A stretch of DNA of 64,000 nt, from assembly GCF_030161095.1 (NCBI RefSeq), contig NZ_BSPP01000004.1:186001-250000 (forward strand). The letters run 5' to 3'. Each line of letters opens with the position of its first letter. The first letter of the stretch is position 1. Positions 54,298 to 63,975 of the stretch are shown piece after piece. Under the pieces are notes generated by a model. That model was not told where the DNA came from and made no database searches. It worked only from the letters and a program-made list of their open reading frames with translations. The stretch is from Cypionkella aquatica. Its GTDB lineage: Bacteria > Pseudomonadota > Alphaproteobacteria > Rhodobacterales > Rhodobacteraceae. Both the position numbers and the translations under genes were made by a program.

Positions 54298-57200
54298 ATG
54301 GCGCGTTTTTTCATTCACCGCCCGGTTTTCGCCTGGGTGCTGGCGATTGTTGTCATGCTTGCGGGCGGCTATTCCGTGCTGCAACTGCCCGTTTCGCAAT
54401 ATCCTGACATCGCGCCCACCACGATCCGGGTGTCGGCAAGCTATGCCGGCGCCACCGCCGAGGCCGTGCAAACCTCTGTCACTGAGACCATCGAAGACGG
54501 TCTGACCGGGCTGGAAGGGCTGCTTTACACCGTAGGCTCGTCTTCCACCGGACGGGCGACTTTGACGCTGACCTTTGACGACTCGGTCGATCCCGATGAC
54601 GCGCAAACCAATGTGCAGGCCAAGGTTGATCAGATCACCCGCCGTCTGCCCGATGCGGTGCAGGATTCCGGTGTCAACGTCAGCCGGTCGTCGTCGTCGA
54701 TCCTGCTGGTGGGCTCGCTCGTGTCAAAAGATGGGCGCTTCAGCACGGTGCAGTTGGGTGACATCATGTCCTCCACCGTCGAAGGCGCGGTGTTGCGCAC
54801 CGATGGCGTCGGCAGCATCAACTCTTTCGGCTCGGGCTATGCGATGCGGATCTGGCTGGATCCGCTGAAACTGGCCGAGTTCGCAATGACCCCCGCCGAT
54901 GTGGTGAACGCGGTGCAGGCGCAGAATACCACGGTTTCCATCGGTTCTTTGGGCGCGCAGCCCGTCACCCCCGGCCAGCAATTCACCGCCACCATCACCG
55001 CCCAAAGCCAGCTGACCACGGTTGAGCAGTTCGAGCAAATTCGCCTGACCACCACCGCCGCGGGCAATACCGTGCGTTTAGGCGATGTGGCCACGGTGGA
55101 AATCGGCAAGGAAACCTACGGCGGCGACTCTCGGTTCAACGGGGCCAATGCCTCGGGCTTTGGGGTCAATCTGGCCAGCGGCGCCAATGCGGTGGATACG
55201 GCTGCGGCAGTGCGCGCCACCCTCAGCGGGCTGGAAGCCGCGCTGCCCGAAGGGGTTGAGATCGCCTATGCCTATGACACCTCGCCCTTTGTCGAGCTGT
55301 CGATTGAAAAGGTTGAACACACGCTGCTGGAAGCCATCGGCCTGGTGTTCCTTGTGATCTTGGTGTTCCTGCAAAACTGGCGCGCCACGCTGATCCCGAT
55401 TATCGCGGTGCCTGTGGTGCTGCTGGGCACCTTCGCGGTGCTGGGGGTCTTGGGCTATTCGATCAACACGCTGACGATGTTTGCGATGGTGCTGGCGATC
55501 GGGCTTTTGGTCGATGATGCGATCGTGGTGGTGGAGAACGTCGAAAGGGTGATCGCCGAAGATCACCTGCCCCCCGTCGAGGCCACCGAGAAAAGCATGA
55601 CGCAGATCACCGGGGCATTGATCGGCATTGCGCTGGTGTTGTCGGCGGTGTTCTTGCCGATGGCGTTTTCATCGGGATCAACCGGGGTCATTTACCGACA
55701 GTTTTCAGTCACCATCATCTCAGCCATGTTGCTGTCGGCAGCTGTGGCATTGATCCTGACGCCCGCGATGTGCGCGACCATCCTAAAGCCGCACAAACCC
55801 CAAAGCTCGGGATGGCTCAGTGCGCCTGCGCGGTGGTTCAACAATGGCTTTGGTGCGGCCACGCGCGGCTATGCCAAAACCCTGGGCGGCATCCTGCGGT
55901 TTCCCTTCACCATGCTGGTGGTGCTCGCCATCGTCTGCGGTGGCGTGGCAGCGATCTATACTCAGATCAACTCGTCCTTCTTGCCACAAGAAGATCAGGG
56001 CGTGCTGATGACGCGGATTTCCTTGTCGCAAGGCTCTACCACCGCATCGACTTTGGATGTTGTGGCGCAAGTCGAGGCGTATCTGAACACCGAAGAGAAA
56101 GCGGCGGTGGAATCCACCTTTGTGGCGATGGGTTTTGGCTTCGCGGGCACCGGGCAAAACCAAGCCATGGTCTTCGTCAAGCTGCGCGAGTTTTCTGAAC
56201 GCTCCACTGCCGATCTGTCGGCCTCGGCGGTTGCGGCCCGGGCCAATGCCAAGTTCAAAACCCTGCGCGCAGGCACAGTGCAGTTCAACCAGCCACCGGC
56301 AATTCAGGGCTTGGGCAACTCGGCTGGTTTTTCGATGTATCTGGTCGATCAGTCGAACGCAGGCAACGACGCCTTGTTTGCTGCCGCCGCCGAGTTGATC
56401 AAGCAGGCCGAGGCCGATGGCAGCGTCACCAACCTGCGCAATGGCGCGTCCGAGGATGAAGCGGCGCTGAAGCTGGTGATTGATCAGGAAAAGGCCGCCG
56501 CTTTGGGCGTGTCTTTGACCGAAGTGAATGCGATGCTGTCCACGGTTTTCGCCGGGGATGAAGTCAACGATTTCCAGCTTGGCACTTCGCTGCGCCCGGT
56601 GATCGTGCAGGGCATCGCAGGATCGCGGATGCAGCCCGAAGACGTGCTGGCTTGGTTCGCGCGCAACAGCAGTGGCGAGATGGTGCCGTTCTCCGCTTTC
56701 TCGAAAACCGAATGGGCACCCGTCGCCCCCAGCCTCGCGCGGATCGACGCTTTGCCCGCCGTGCAGATCAGTGGCGCACCGGCGGTTGGCGTGTCCTCTG
56801 GCGTGGCGATGGACCGGATGGAGGCTTTGGCCACCGCGATGCCGGGTGGCTATGGCGTGGCTTGGACCGATCTGTCGTATCAAGAACGCCAATCCGGCAA
56901 CCAAGCGCCCTACCTTTATGCACTGTCGGTGCTGGTGGTGTTCCTGTGCCTTGCGGCCTTGTATGAAAGCTGGGCGATCCCGCTTTCGGTGATGCTGGCG
57001 GTTCCGGTCGGCATCTTGGGCGCGCTGGCGGCGGCTTGGTTGTTTGGCCAGTCGAATGATGTGTATTTCAAGGTGGGCTTGCTGACGACCATCGGTCTGG
57101 CCGCAAAAAACGCCATCCTGATCATCGAATTCGCCCGCGAGCTGGAAACCCAAGGCCGCACCCCGGTGCAAGCCGCACTTGAGGCTGCAAAGACCCGGCT

Positions 57201-57408
57201 TCGCCCCATCCTGATGACGTCCCTCGCGTTCATTCTGGGGGTTCTGCCCTTGGCCATCGCCACCGGGGCAGGTGCAGGCGCGCAAAACGCCATCGGTATC
57301 GGCGTGCTGGGTGGGATGCTGTCGGCCACCGTGCTGGGTATTTTCATGGTGCCGTCGTTCTATGTCGTGGTGCGCAAGCTGACGATGAAGAAGGTCAAGG
57401 CTGTCTGA
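54298..57408 (+). CDS. RND multidrug efflux pump, inner-membrane subunit (AcrB/MexB type)
   Basis: 1036 residues, full family length. FFIHRPVFAWVLAIVVMLAG start, twelve helices, proton-relay pair Asp406-Asp407 in GLLVDDAIVVVENVER, second-half motif GLAAKNAILIIEFARELE and RLRPILMTSLAFILGVLPLA. HAE-1 class, which exports hydrophobic or amphiphilic drugs, detergents and dyes by proton antiport. No regulator gene adjoins the pair; expression control is unknown. Confidence 0.94.
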   Translation: MARFFIHRPVFAWVLAIVVMLAGGYSVLQLPVSQYPDIAPTTIRVSASYAGATAEAVQTSVTETIEDGLTGLEGLLYTVGSSSTGRATLTLTFDDSVDPDDAQTNVQAKVDQITRRLPDAVQDSGVNVSRSSSSILLVGSLVSKDGRFSTVQLGDIMSSTVEGAVLRTDGVGSINSFGSGYAMRIWLDPLKLAEFAMTPADVVNAVQAQNTTVSIGSLGAQPVTPGQQFTATITAQSQLTTVEQFEQIRLTTTAAGNTVRLGDVATVEIGKETYGGDSRFNGANASGFGVNLASGANAVDTAAAVRATLSGLEAALPEGVEIAYAYDTSPFVELSIEKVEHTLLEAIGLVFLVILVFLQNWRATLIPIIAVPVVLLGTFAVLGVLGYSINTLTMFAMVLAIGLLVDDAIVVVENVERVIAEDHLPPVEATEKSMTQITGALIGIALVLSAVFLPMAFSSGSTGVIYRQFSVTIISAMLLSAAVALILTPAMCATILKPHKPQSSGWLSAPARWFNNGFGAATRGYAKTLGGILRFPFTMLVVLAIVCGGVAAIYTQINSSFLPQEDQGVLMTRISLSQGSTTASTLDVVAQVEAYLNTEEKAAVESTFVAMGFGFAGTGQNQAMVFVKLREFSERSTADLSASAVAARANAKFKTLRAGTVQFNQPPAIQGLGNSAGFSMYLVDQSNAGNDALFAAAAELIKQAEADGSVTNLRNGASEDEAALKLVIDQEKAAALGVSLTEVNAMLSTVFAGDEVNDFQLGTSLRPVIVQGIAGSRMQPEDVLAWFARNSSGEMVPFSAFSKTEWAPVAPSLARIDALPAVQISGAPAVGVSSGVAMDRMEALATAMPGGYGVAWTDLSYQERQSGNQAPYLYALSVLVVFLCLAALYESWAIPLSVMLAVPVGILGALAAAWLFGQSNDVYFKVGLLTTIGLAAKNAILIIEFARELETQGRTPVQAALEAAKTRLRPILMTSLAFILGVLPLAIATGAGAGAQNAIGIGVLGGMLSATVLGIFMVPSFYVVVRKLTMKKVKAV

Positions 57409-57417
57409 AAACACCAA

Positions 57418-57444
57418 GCCGCCCCGGATCATATCCGGGGCGGC
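57418..57444. terminator. Bidirectional intrinsic terminator
   Basis: GCCGCCCCGGAT (57418-57429), loop CAT, ATCCGGGGCGGC (57433-57444), then TTT. A perfect 12-bp stem between the converging RND and gfa genes. Confidence 0.85.
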
Positions 57445-57462
57445 TTTGCATGGGTGGTGCGC

Positions 57463-58035
57463 TTATTTCAGCACCCCATTCGCCTTGGCGGTAAAGGTCG
57501 CGATGTAATCCATCAGCCCCGGCGAAAGTGCGTCATAGGGTGGCAGGCCCAGCTCGGACAGACGCGCGCGGATACCGTCCATCTTGGCCGGATCGGTGCC
57601 CCCCTCGATCACCGACGATACAAACGCCGCAAAGGTCGGCGCTGCAAAGCCTTCGGTCCCCGAAAGCTCGGTATGGATGAACGACAACCCGGTGAATGGG
57701 TGATTGGGGCGCGTCACCGGCCCGTGCATATGCACACCGCAAACCTTGCAAGCATGCCGCTGGATCAGCGCGCCCGCATCGACCACCGCCAACTTATCGC
57801 CGTTCTGCATGACCTTCACATTGTCAGAAGTCACAACCGACACCATCGAGAACGCCGCCCCCGCAGGTTTCCAGCATTTGGTGCAGCCACACACATGGTT
57901 GTGCAAGCAATCCGAGCCGATCTGCACCACCACCGGATCGGTTTTGCAATGACAGGTCAACGTGCCGCCCGCAAAGCCCGCCTTACCCGGCTTTACCCCA
58001 CCGTCAACCGACGGATGTATCGAAACAGATGCCAT
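57463..58035 (-). CDS. gfa: S-(hydroxymethyl)glutathione synthase (Gfa)
   Basis: 190 residues. Speeds condensation of formaldehyde with glutathione, first described in Paracoccus denitrificans. Zinc motifs: [20 protein letters not shown] and [18 protein letters not shown]; later [14 protein letters not shown]. The start at 58035 follows GGGAGG. The usual partners (glutathione-dependent formaldehyde dehydrogenase, S-formylglutathione hydrolase) are not in the window. Divergent from the YcaQ-like gene over 168 bp with no clear signals. Confidence 0.92.
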   Translation of the reverse strand: MASVSIHPSVDGGVKPGKAGFAGGTLTCHCKTDPVVVQIGSDCLHNHVCGCTKCWKPAGAAFSMVSVVTSDNVKVMQNGDKLAVVDAGALIQRHACKVCGVHMHGPVTRPNHPFTGLSFIHTELSGTEGFAAPTFAAFVSSVIEGGTDPAKMDGIRARLSELGLPPYDALSPGLMDYIATFTAKANGVLK

Positions 58036-58203
58036 AACAACCTCCCTGAACCGACCCTCCTCCAGGGTCTGACCCAAAGCCTAGACCTGCCCCGAGAGTC
58101 GGACAAGCGCCGTAACCGACATCGCGCAGCCAAGCCGCGCCAATGCCCCCACGCGCGAAAATCCTGCTGTTGACCGAAGCGATGGGCGTGATACGCCTGC
58201 ACC

Positions 58204-59421
58204 ATGCTGCCCTTATTGACCAATGCCGCCGCCCGCCGCCTGTTCCTGCATCGCCATGCTCTGGCCGAGGCCCCGACAGGCGCAGCCCATGGCCAAGCGC
58301 TTGCTGATCTGATCCACCGCATCGGCTTTGTGCAGGTCGACAGCATCAACACCGTTGCCCGCGCCCATCACATGATCTTGTTTTCGCGCCGCCAGTCCTA
58401 CAAGCCCACTGCCCTGAAAGCGCTGCTAGAGACCGACCGCGCCTTGTTTGAGCACTGGACGCATGACGCCTCAATCCTGCCGGTGCATCTGCACGGACAC
58501 TGGCAGCACCGCTTTGACCGCAGCGCTGAAAAGATGAGCCTGAACCGCAAGCGCTGGTTCCCCGATGGCGACGAATCGCAACTTGAAACCATTCTGCGCC
58601 ACATCGCGGATCATGGCCCTGCCACCACCTCGGATGTTGGCAAGGACGAGGTGCGCAGCAAGGGCGGCTGGTGGGAATGGCACCCATCAAAGACCGCGCT
58701 GGAATGGCTGTGGCGCACCGGGCAACTGGCGATTTCTGGCCGCGACGGCTTTCAGAAGATCTATGATCTGACCGAACGTGTCATCCCCGCCCATCACCGC
58801 GCCGCCACTTACGATCTGGCTGCGATGACAGATTGGGCCTGTGGATCCGCGCTCGATAATCTGGGCTTTGCCAATGCGACCGAGTTGCGCGCCTATTGGA
58901 ACGCCCTCCGTCCCGATGAAGTGAAAACCTGGGTTAAAGCCGCGCTTGCTTCTGGCCAGATCATCGAGATTGAAATTGAGGGCGCGACGGGCAAACGCCA
59001 GCGCAGCTTTGCCCGCCCGGATGTGCTGACCGCCGCCGCCCACGCCCCCGAAGCCACCGCCCGCCTGCGCATCCTGTCGCCGTTCGATCCCGCCCTGCGC
59101 GACCGTGACCGCGCCGAGTTTCTGTTCGGCTTTTACTACCGCATCGAAGTCTTTGTCCCTGAACCGAAACGCCAGTACGGGTATTATGTTTTCCCGGTGC
59201 TGGAAGGCGACCGCCTGATTGGCCGCATCGACTGCAAGGCTTTTCGTGACGATCGCTGCTTGCGCGTCAAAGCGTTCTGGCCCGAAGCGGGCATAAAACT
59301 CGGCGCGGGGCGCTTGGCGAAACTGGACGCCGAACTTGCCCGCTATGCCGCCTTTACCGATTGCGACCGCGTGGAATTCAGCGATGGCTGGCAGCGCGAC
59401 ACTTTGCGGCCAGCCAGCTGA
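58204..59421 (+). CDS. YcaQ/AlkX-like winged-helix DNA glycosylase
   Basis: 405 residues, HTH_42/YcaQ family. E. coli YcaQ removes alkylated bases and unhooks interstrand crosslinks; relatives (AlkZ) protect producers of alkylating antibiotics. The QxD catalytic motif is present as Gln44-Val-Asp46 in FVQVDSINTVARAHHMILFS. Other blocks: WTHDASILPVHLHGHWQHRF, SKGGWWEWHPSKTALEWLW, ILSPFDPALRDRDRAEFLFG. Stands alone with no biosynthetic cluster, so a general repair role is more likely than self-resistance. No LexA box upstream. Confidence 0.87.
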   Translation: MLPLLTNAAARRLFLHRHALAEAPTGAAHGQALADLIHRIGFVQVDSINTVARAHHMILFSRRQSYKPTALKALLETDRALFEHWTHDASILPVHLHGHWQHRFDRSAEKMSLNRKRWFPDGDESQLETILRHIADHGPATTSDVGKDEVRSKGGWWEWHPSKTALEWLWRTGQLAISGRDGFQKIYDLTERVIPAHHRAATYDLAAMTDWACGSALDNLGFANATELRAYWNALRPDEVKTWVKAALASGQIIEIEIEGATGKRQRSFARPDVLTAAAHAPEATARLRILSPFDPALRDRDRAEFLFGFYYRIEVFVPEPKRQYGYYVFPVLEGDRLIGRIDCKAFRDDRCLRVKAFWPEAGIKLGAGRLAKLDAELARYAAFTDCDRVEFSDGWQRDTLRPAS

Positions 59422-59422
59422 C

Positions 59423-59836
59423 CTATCCCGGCATTGCCGCGAATTTCTGCAAGCCAGCGTCCAGATTATCCCAAGCCTGCCCCCGCGCGTGATAGGTGAC
59501 AAACTGCGGCGCAAAGGCGGCTGGATCATCCAGACTGCCGGGATGAATGGCAATCATCGCAGGCGCTGCGGCAAAGCTGACAAACAGCGGCGTGCCACAA
59601 TTCGGGCAAAACGCGTGATGCTTCAGATTGCCGCTATCCCCGGCAATGTCCCAGGTTTTCACCACGCCCGTTACCGCAAACCCGGCGCGGTCGGCAAATA
59701 CCAGATAGCCCGAATGTCCCGTGCCGCTGCGCTGGCGGCAGTGCTGGCATTGGCAAAGCAACTCTGCCACCGTCTCTCCCGGCTTTTCATACCGCACCGC
59801 GCCGCAAGCACAGCCGCCCGTATAGTTATGGCCCAT
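59423..59836 (-). CDS. GFA family (CENP-V-like) zinc protein
   Basis: 137 residues. Zinc-binding cysteines: GGCACGAVRY, CQCQHCRQRSG and FCPNCGTPLF, the GFA-domain arrangement. Related in fold to Gfa but far shorter, with unknown substrate. Third gene of an ArsR-SRPBCC-GFA operon, 9 bp after the SRPBCC gene; its end is 1 bp from the converging YcaQ-like gene. Confidence 0.87.
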   Translation of the reverse strand: MGHNYTGGCACGAVRYEKPGETVAELLCQCQHCRQRSGTGHSGYLVFADRAGFAVTGVVKTWDIAGDSGNLKHHAFCPNCGTPLFVSFAAAPAMIAIHPGSLDDPAAFAPQFVTYHARGQAWDNLDAGLQKFAAMPG

Positions 59837-59845
59837 GATACCCCC

Positions 59846-60313
59846 CTATGCTGCCTTGGTTCTGCCAGACAAATCAAAGCCCTGCCCAGTCTCCAGATAG
59901 GATTTCAGGCTCGACAACACCAAGGGCCAGCCCTTGCTGACACCGCTCGCCATGCCCGAGCCAAGCTCCAACTCATCATGGCTGACGGTCAGCCGCACCC
60001 GGTCGCCATCTTGCGCGATATCAAACGTCACCCGGCTGTAGGCATCCGGGTTTTCCGCCTGCGAGGCCCCCGCCCAAGTGATCACCAGCCGGGTCGGGGC
60101 CACCACTTCCACAACCTGCCCCACGATCTCAACCGGGCGCGCATCATTGTCGCGTACATGCTGCCAAGCCGCCCCCGGCACCCAATCCGAGACGTTTTCA
60201 TGCCCCCAATAGCGCCTTGCAATCTCGGGCTTGGTGATCGCGGCGAACACCTTTTCCGGCGTCGCGGCAATATAGGTCACATAGACAAAACTGGTCTTTT
60301 CGGTCGCCATCAC
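59846..60313 (-). CDS. SRPBCC/AHSA1 domain protein
   Basis: 155 residues. Start-like ligand-binding fold of the AHSA1 family: FVYVTYIAATPEKVFAAITK, PEIARRYWGHENVSDWVPGA, FDIAQDGDRVRLTVSHDELE, GWPLVLSSLKSYLETGQ. These genes are typically paired with ArsR regulators, as here (ATGA overlap). May bind a hydrophobic ligand; function unproven. Confidence 0.87.
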   Translation of the reverse strand: MMATEKTSFVYVTYIAATPEKVFAAITKPEIARRYWGHENVSDWVPGAAWQHVRDNDARPVEIVGQVVEVVAPTRLVITWAGASQAENPDAYSRVTFDIAQDGDRVRLTVSHDELELGSGMASGVSKGWPLVLSSLKSYLETGQGFDLSGRTKAA

Positions 60314-60627
60314 GCATCCCCCTCTAAGATTGTTTTCAGATCATGCAGCAGCCCCAGCCGCTGTGTTTCAAACTTGCGCACCCAGCGCGCATAGATGTCA
60401 TACAGCGGCACCGGATTGATATAATGCAGCTTTTCCCGGCCACGCTTGACGGCTGAAACCAGATTGGCCGCCACCAAAAGATCAAGATGCTGCGTTGCCG
60501 ATTGCCGCGTCATTGCCAAATTTTCACACAACTGGCCAAGCGTCTGGCCGTTGTTTTCGCACAGAAGATCCAGCAGTTTTCTGCGCGTCGGATCGCCCAG
60601 CGCTTTGAAAACCAGATCGTCGTTCAT
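60310..60627 (-). CDS. ArsR-family transcriptional regulator
   Basis: 105 residues. Winged helix ALGDPTRRKLLDLLCENNGQ, LGQLCENLAMTRQSATQHLD, NLVSAVKRGREKLHYINPVP. Lacks the ELCVCDL metal-binding cysteine box, so it belongs to the non-metal branch linked with SRPBCC genes. Probably autorepresses through the palindrome at 60655-60674, 28 bp before its start. Confidence 0.9.
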   Translation of the reverse strand: MNDDLVFKALGDPTRRKLLDLLCENNGQTLGQLCENLAMTRQSATQHLDLLVAANLVSAVKRGREKLHYINPVPLYDIYARWVRKFETQRLGLLHDLKTILEGDA

Positions 60628-60654
60628 GCTTCATGTCCCTTCACATTGCCATTT

Positions 60655-60674
60655 ATGCAGGTATTTACCTGCAT
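60655..60674. promoter_or_regulatory. Palindromic operator of the ArsR operon
   Basis: ATGCAGGTATTTACCTGCAT: perfect 9-bp arms with a 2-bp centre, ending 28 bp from the regulator start, where an autorepressor would block transcription. Confidence 0.7.
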
Positions 60675-60762
60675 GTCAAGCAAAGTCACAACGGCAGCGA
60701 AAAGCTTAACAAGTCGTGAACGACCACCCCCTAAGCCATTGATTTCTTATGGACAGCCCCTG

Positions 60763-60778
60763 TGTCCACGCGTGGACA
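60763..60778. repeat. 16-bp perfect palindrome near a stop codon, copy 2
   Basis: TGTCCACGCGTGGACA, identical to 4012-4027 including the flanking G and AAGG on the right. It lies 5 bp beyond the stop of the minus-strand DUF4139 gene. Confidence 0.7.
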
Positions 60779-60783
60779 AGGCG

Positions 60784-62418
60784 TTACTGCAGCTGTTTCC
60801 CCTCGGGCCAGCGCAGCACATGATCCAATTGCACCGACTTTTTCTCGCCCGCAGCCAGATCAAACGTCCAAGCCAGAATCCCCCGCTGCCCGTCCACATC
60901 AACCTCGGATGGGGCCGGATCGGCGGTATAGCTGATCTCCAGATCTTCCTGTTCCGAATAGGGCACCTGATCGAAAAGCCGCACCGGCCAAGCCTCGGCA
61001 GTCAGATTTTCCACCTGCAACACCGCCTTTTCCTCAACCTGCGTCGAGCTGCTTAGAATCCCCCGATCCCCCTCGGCCCGCAGCGGCATATCCCGTTTCA
61101 GCCGCAGCCCTTCAATCGCGCCGAACGCCAGCTTTGCCTCAGCCCCCGCCGCCACGGTGCTGAACTGGGTCGCACCGACCAGCTCTCCCTCGCGCAGCAG
61201 GTAGGCTTGGCCGGGCAGCAAGATCTCACCGCTGTCGTTGACGAATTTCGCCATCACAAACGCGGTGTCATCGCGGCGCGGCACCGCCCAAGCCTCGATC
61301 TGCGGCACCAATTTGATCTCATCCAAAGCCAGCCGCAGATTTTCCACCCCAGTCGCCACATCCACCGCAGCCGGGTAATGATAGACCACCACATCGCCCT
61401 TTATCATCGGCGCAGCGACGACCTCGGGTTCCATCACGGGTTCCGACATGCCACCAGAATACAGCATCTCTTGCGCATTTTCATCGCCCGCCGCCGCGCG
61501 CTTTGCCATCTCAACCGGATCAATCACCCGCTTCAGATCCGGCCAAAGAACGGAAGGTTCAGCCTGCTCGGAAGGCTGTGCGGTGGATAGCGTCAGATCA
61601 ACCCCGGCCCAATCTTCACCCGAGGTCTGGCTGACCAGCACGCCGCGCACGATGGTCAAGCTGGGATCTTTGCGGGTCAGCATCATGTCATATACTGGCT
61701 GCCAGCTGGCTGACTCGACATAATGCTGCACCACCAAATGCACCGGCCCCGCCGCATCAGCAGTGATTGCCACCGACAAGCCAGCATAATCCGCCGCCCG
61801 CTGCGACAGCGCATCCTGACCAGCCTGCGCGTCGCCCAACAGCTTTCTCGCATCCTCCAACACCTTCTGCGCGGCGGGAAGTTGCGTCTGCGCGGCCAAA
61901 GCTTCTTTGCGCGCCGTCAGCACTTCGACCCCGACCATGCCAGCCAACGCCTTCACGCCCTCGACCGTGACCGCATCGCCTTCGGGTCTTAGCCGGCGCA
62001 GAAAATCCACCTGCGCCTCGGCGGCCTCAACGGCGGCATTGATCGCATCGACCCCAGCCTGCGCCGAACGCACGTCGGTCTCGGCAGCCGCAACCGCCGC
62101 CTTGGCTGCCAGCATCGCGGGATCTTTCGTCTCATCCCGCGGGGGCAGCCGGTCGGTGCGCAATGAGAAAGCGCCCAAAGTCACGCCCTCGGCCTGCAAC
62201 CGGATCAGCTCTGCCGGGGTCTGCGCGGGCAGATCTGGGATCAGCACATCATGCGCCCCCACTGCGGCGTCAAAATCGACCACCCGCGTCACTTGCGCGC
62301 CGTAAGGATAGACCGTCACCGCCGTGATATGGCTGGCCGCCACGATCTGATCGGCAAAGGCCGGGCCCATCACGGCAGCACTCGATAACAGCGTGGCAAA
62401 CAGGGTAAAATGACGCAT
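60784..62418 (-). CDS. Secreted DUF4139 (MuiA-type) protein
   Basis: 544 residues. Signal peptide MRHFTLFATLLSSAAVMGPA, cleaved after AFA. DUF4140-like N-terminus (VTVYPYGAQVTRVVDFDAAV), a helical segment (KAAVAAAETDVRSAQAGVDA, likely coiled coil, about 90-190), then the DUF4139 beta domain (YVESASWQPVYDMMLTRKDP, VSQTSGEDWAGVDLTLSTAQ, WTFDLAAGEKKSVQLDHVLR). Related to the mucoidy inhibitor A family; biochemical role unknown. GGAGGATTCC precedes the ATG. Divergent from the aminotransferase. Confidence 0.85.
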   Translation of the reverse strand: MRHFTLFATLLSSAAVMGPAFADQIVAASHITAVTVYPYGAQVTRVVDFDAAVGAHDVLIPDLPAQTPAELIRLQAEGVTLGAFSLRTDRLPPRDETKDPAMLAAKAAVAAAETDVRSAQAGVDAINAAVEAAEAQVDFLRRLRPEGDAVTVEGVKALAGMVGVEVLTARKEALAAQTQLPAAQKVLEDARKLLGDAQAGQDALSQRAADYAGLSVAITADAAGPVHLVVQHYVESASWQPVYDMMLTRKDPSLTIVRGVLVSQTSGEDWAGVDLTLSTAQPSEQAEPSVLWPDLKRVIDPVEMAKRAAAGDENAQEMLYSGGMSEPVMEPEVVAAPMIKGDVVVYHYPAAVDVATGVENLRLALDEIKLVPQIEAWAVPRRDDTAFVMAKFVNDSGEILLPGQAYLLREGELVGATQFSTVAAGAEAKLAFGAIEGLRLKRDMPLRAEGDRGILSSSTQVEEKAVLQVENLTAEAWPVRLFDQVPYSEQEDLEISYTADPAPSEVDVDGQRGILAWTFDLAAGEKKSVQLDHVLRWPEGKQLQ

Positions 62419-62536
62419 GGAATCCTCCTTGGGTTTACCAGAGTCTACGGCCCCCATACGTCAACAGGCAAGCCCGTTGCCCCCTTGCCCGACCATCCCT
62501 GCGCTGCCATGCTGCCGCAAAATCAAAGGGCCAACC

Positions 62537-63871
62537 ATGACCAAAGCCGAGACTCTGACTATCACAGCCATCTTGCCGAAGGTCACTCATGGCCGTGGCA
62601 GCTATCTTTGGGATACGACGGGCAAGCAGTATATCGACGGCTCGGGCGGCCCTGCGGTCTATTGCCTTGGCCACGCACACCCCGAGGTGAACGCCGCCAT
62701 CACCGCCCAGCTTGGCCAGATCGCGCACGGCTACCGCTATAACTTTTCCACCGACGCGCTAGAGGAATTGACCGAGATCATCCGCGCCCATACCGGCGGC
62801 AGCTTGCGTGAAATGGTCTATGTAACGGGCGGATCAGAGGCAGTCGAAAGCTGCCTGAAGATCGCCCTGCAATATCAAACCGCCATCGGCCAGAAATCCC
62901 GCCGCCGCTTCATCAGCCGCGAGCGGTCATGGCATGGCAACACTTTGGGGGCGCTGGGGGTTTCCGGCTTTGCCGAGCGCACGACAGCCTATGAGGGTGC
63001 GTTCATCCCCTCGATCAAACTCTCGCCCGCCAATGCCTATCGCCCTATCGAAGGGGCGACGCCCGAAACCGCAGGCCAGGCCTGCGCGGCAGAGTTAGAG
63101 ACCGCCATCCTGCACCACGGTGCCGATACCATCGCCGCATTTATTTTTGAACCCGTTGTGGGCGCGGCTGGTGGCTGCGTCCCTGCCCCCGACGGCTATG
63201 CCAAGCGCATCCGCGAGATTTGCGACCGTCACGGCGTGTTGATGATCGCGGATGAGGTGATGTGTGGTGCGGGTCGTACCGGGCCGTGGCGCGCGCTGGC
63301 CCGCGACGGTGTGGAGCCTGACATCATGTCGGTCGCCAAGGGTCTTGCTGGCGGCTACATGCCCTTGGGTGCCGCGATCTGCACCACCAGAATCTGGGAT
63401 GCCATCCGTACCAAAGATGGCGCTTTCGGCACTGGCCACACTTTCACCGGCCACACTGCCGCCTGCGCTGCGGGGGTCGCGGTGCAAAACATCATCGCCC
63501 GCGAAGGTTTGCTGGCCCGCGTTACCGCCAACGAGTCCCGGCTGAAATCATGGTTGGCAGAGGCTCTCCATGGCGTCGAAGCGGTCGGCGATATTCGCGG
63601 GCGCGGCCATTTCATCTGCACAGAACTGGTCGCGGATCGTGACAGCAAGCAGCCCTTTCCCGCCGCACGGCAATTGGCGCTGAAAATCCGCGCCGCCGCG
63701 ATGCAGAATGGCTTGATCTGTTATCCGGTCAGCGGCAATGTCGACGGCACCAACGGCGATATCGTCATTCTGGCACCGCCCTATAATTGCACCGATGCCG
63801 AGTTGACCGAAATCACCGACAAAACCGCAGTTTCGATCCGCCAAGTGCTGCAATCTGAAGGTCTGGCATAG
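62537..63871 (+). CDS. Class III pyridoxal-phosphate aminotransferase
   Basis: 444 residues, fold type I, omega-amino-acid aminotransferase group. PLP lysine is Lys268 in SVAKGLAGGYMPLG; other motifs are YVTGGSEAVESCLKIALQYQ, FISRERSWHGNTLGALGVSG and LMIADEVMCGAGRTG (the Asp that binds the pyridine nitrogen). Moves an amino group from an amine or omega-amino acid to pyruvate or 2-oxoglutarate; donor unknown. Start 62537 has AAAGGG nearby. It precedes the gene cut by the right edge, 104 bp on. Confidence 0.9.
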   Translation: MTKAETLTITAILPKVTHGRGSYLWDTTGKQYIDGSGGPAVYCLGHAHPEVNAAITAQLGQIAHGYRYNFSTDALEELTEIIRAHTGGSLREMVYVTGGSEAVESCLKIALQYQTAIGQKSRRRFISRERSWHGNTLGALGVSGFAERTTAYEGAFIPSIKLSPANAYRPIEGATPETAGQACAAELETAILHHGADTIAAFIFEPVVGAAGGCVPAPDGYAKRIREICDRHGVLMIADEVMCGAGRTGPWRALARDGVEPDIMSVAKGLAGGYMPLGAAICTTRIWDAIRTKDGAFGTGHTFTGHTAACAAGVAVQNIIAREGLLARVTANESRLKSWLAEALHGVEAVGDIRGRGHFICTELVADRDSKQPFPAARQLALKIRAAAMQNGLICYPVSGNVDGTNGDIVILAPPYNCTDAELTEITDKTAVSIRQVLQSEGLA

Positions 63872-63905
63872 TTTTGCCATCACACGCAGGCTTGATGCGG
63901 CAAAA
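63872..63905. repeat. Inverted repeat after the aminotransferase
   Basis: TTTTGCC (63872-63878) pairs with GGCAAAA (63899-63905), with a partial inner ATCA/TGAT match. It lacks a U run on the plus strand, so terminator function is uncertain. Confidence 0.35.
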
Positions 63906-63975
63906 TAAACGAATCGGCTAGCGTGCCTGCACGCGCAGGGATGCCACTCAGACGTCACCAAAGGGAGAAGCAAAA

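Noticed and set aside
58036-58203. SOS control of the YcaQ-like glycosylase
   Set aside because: No GTTC-N7-GTTC in the upstream gap.
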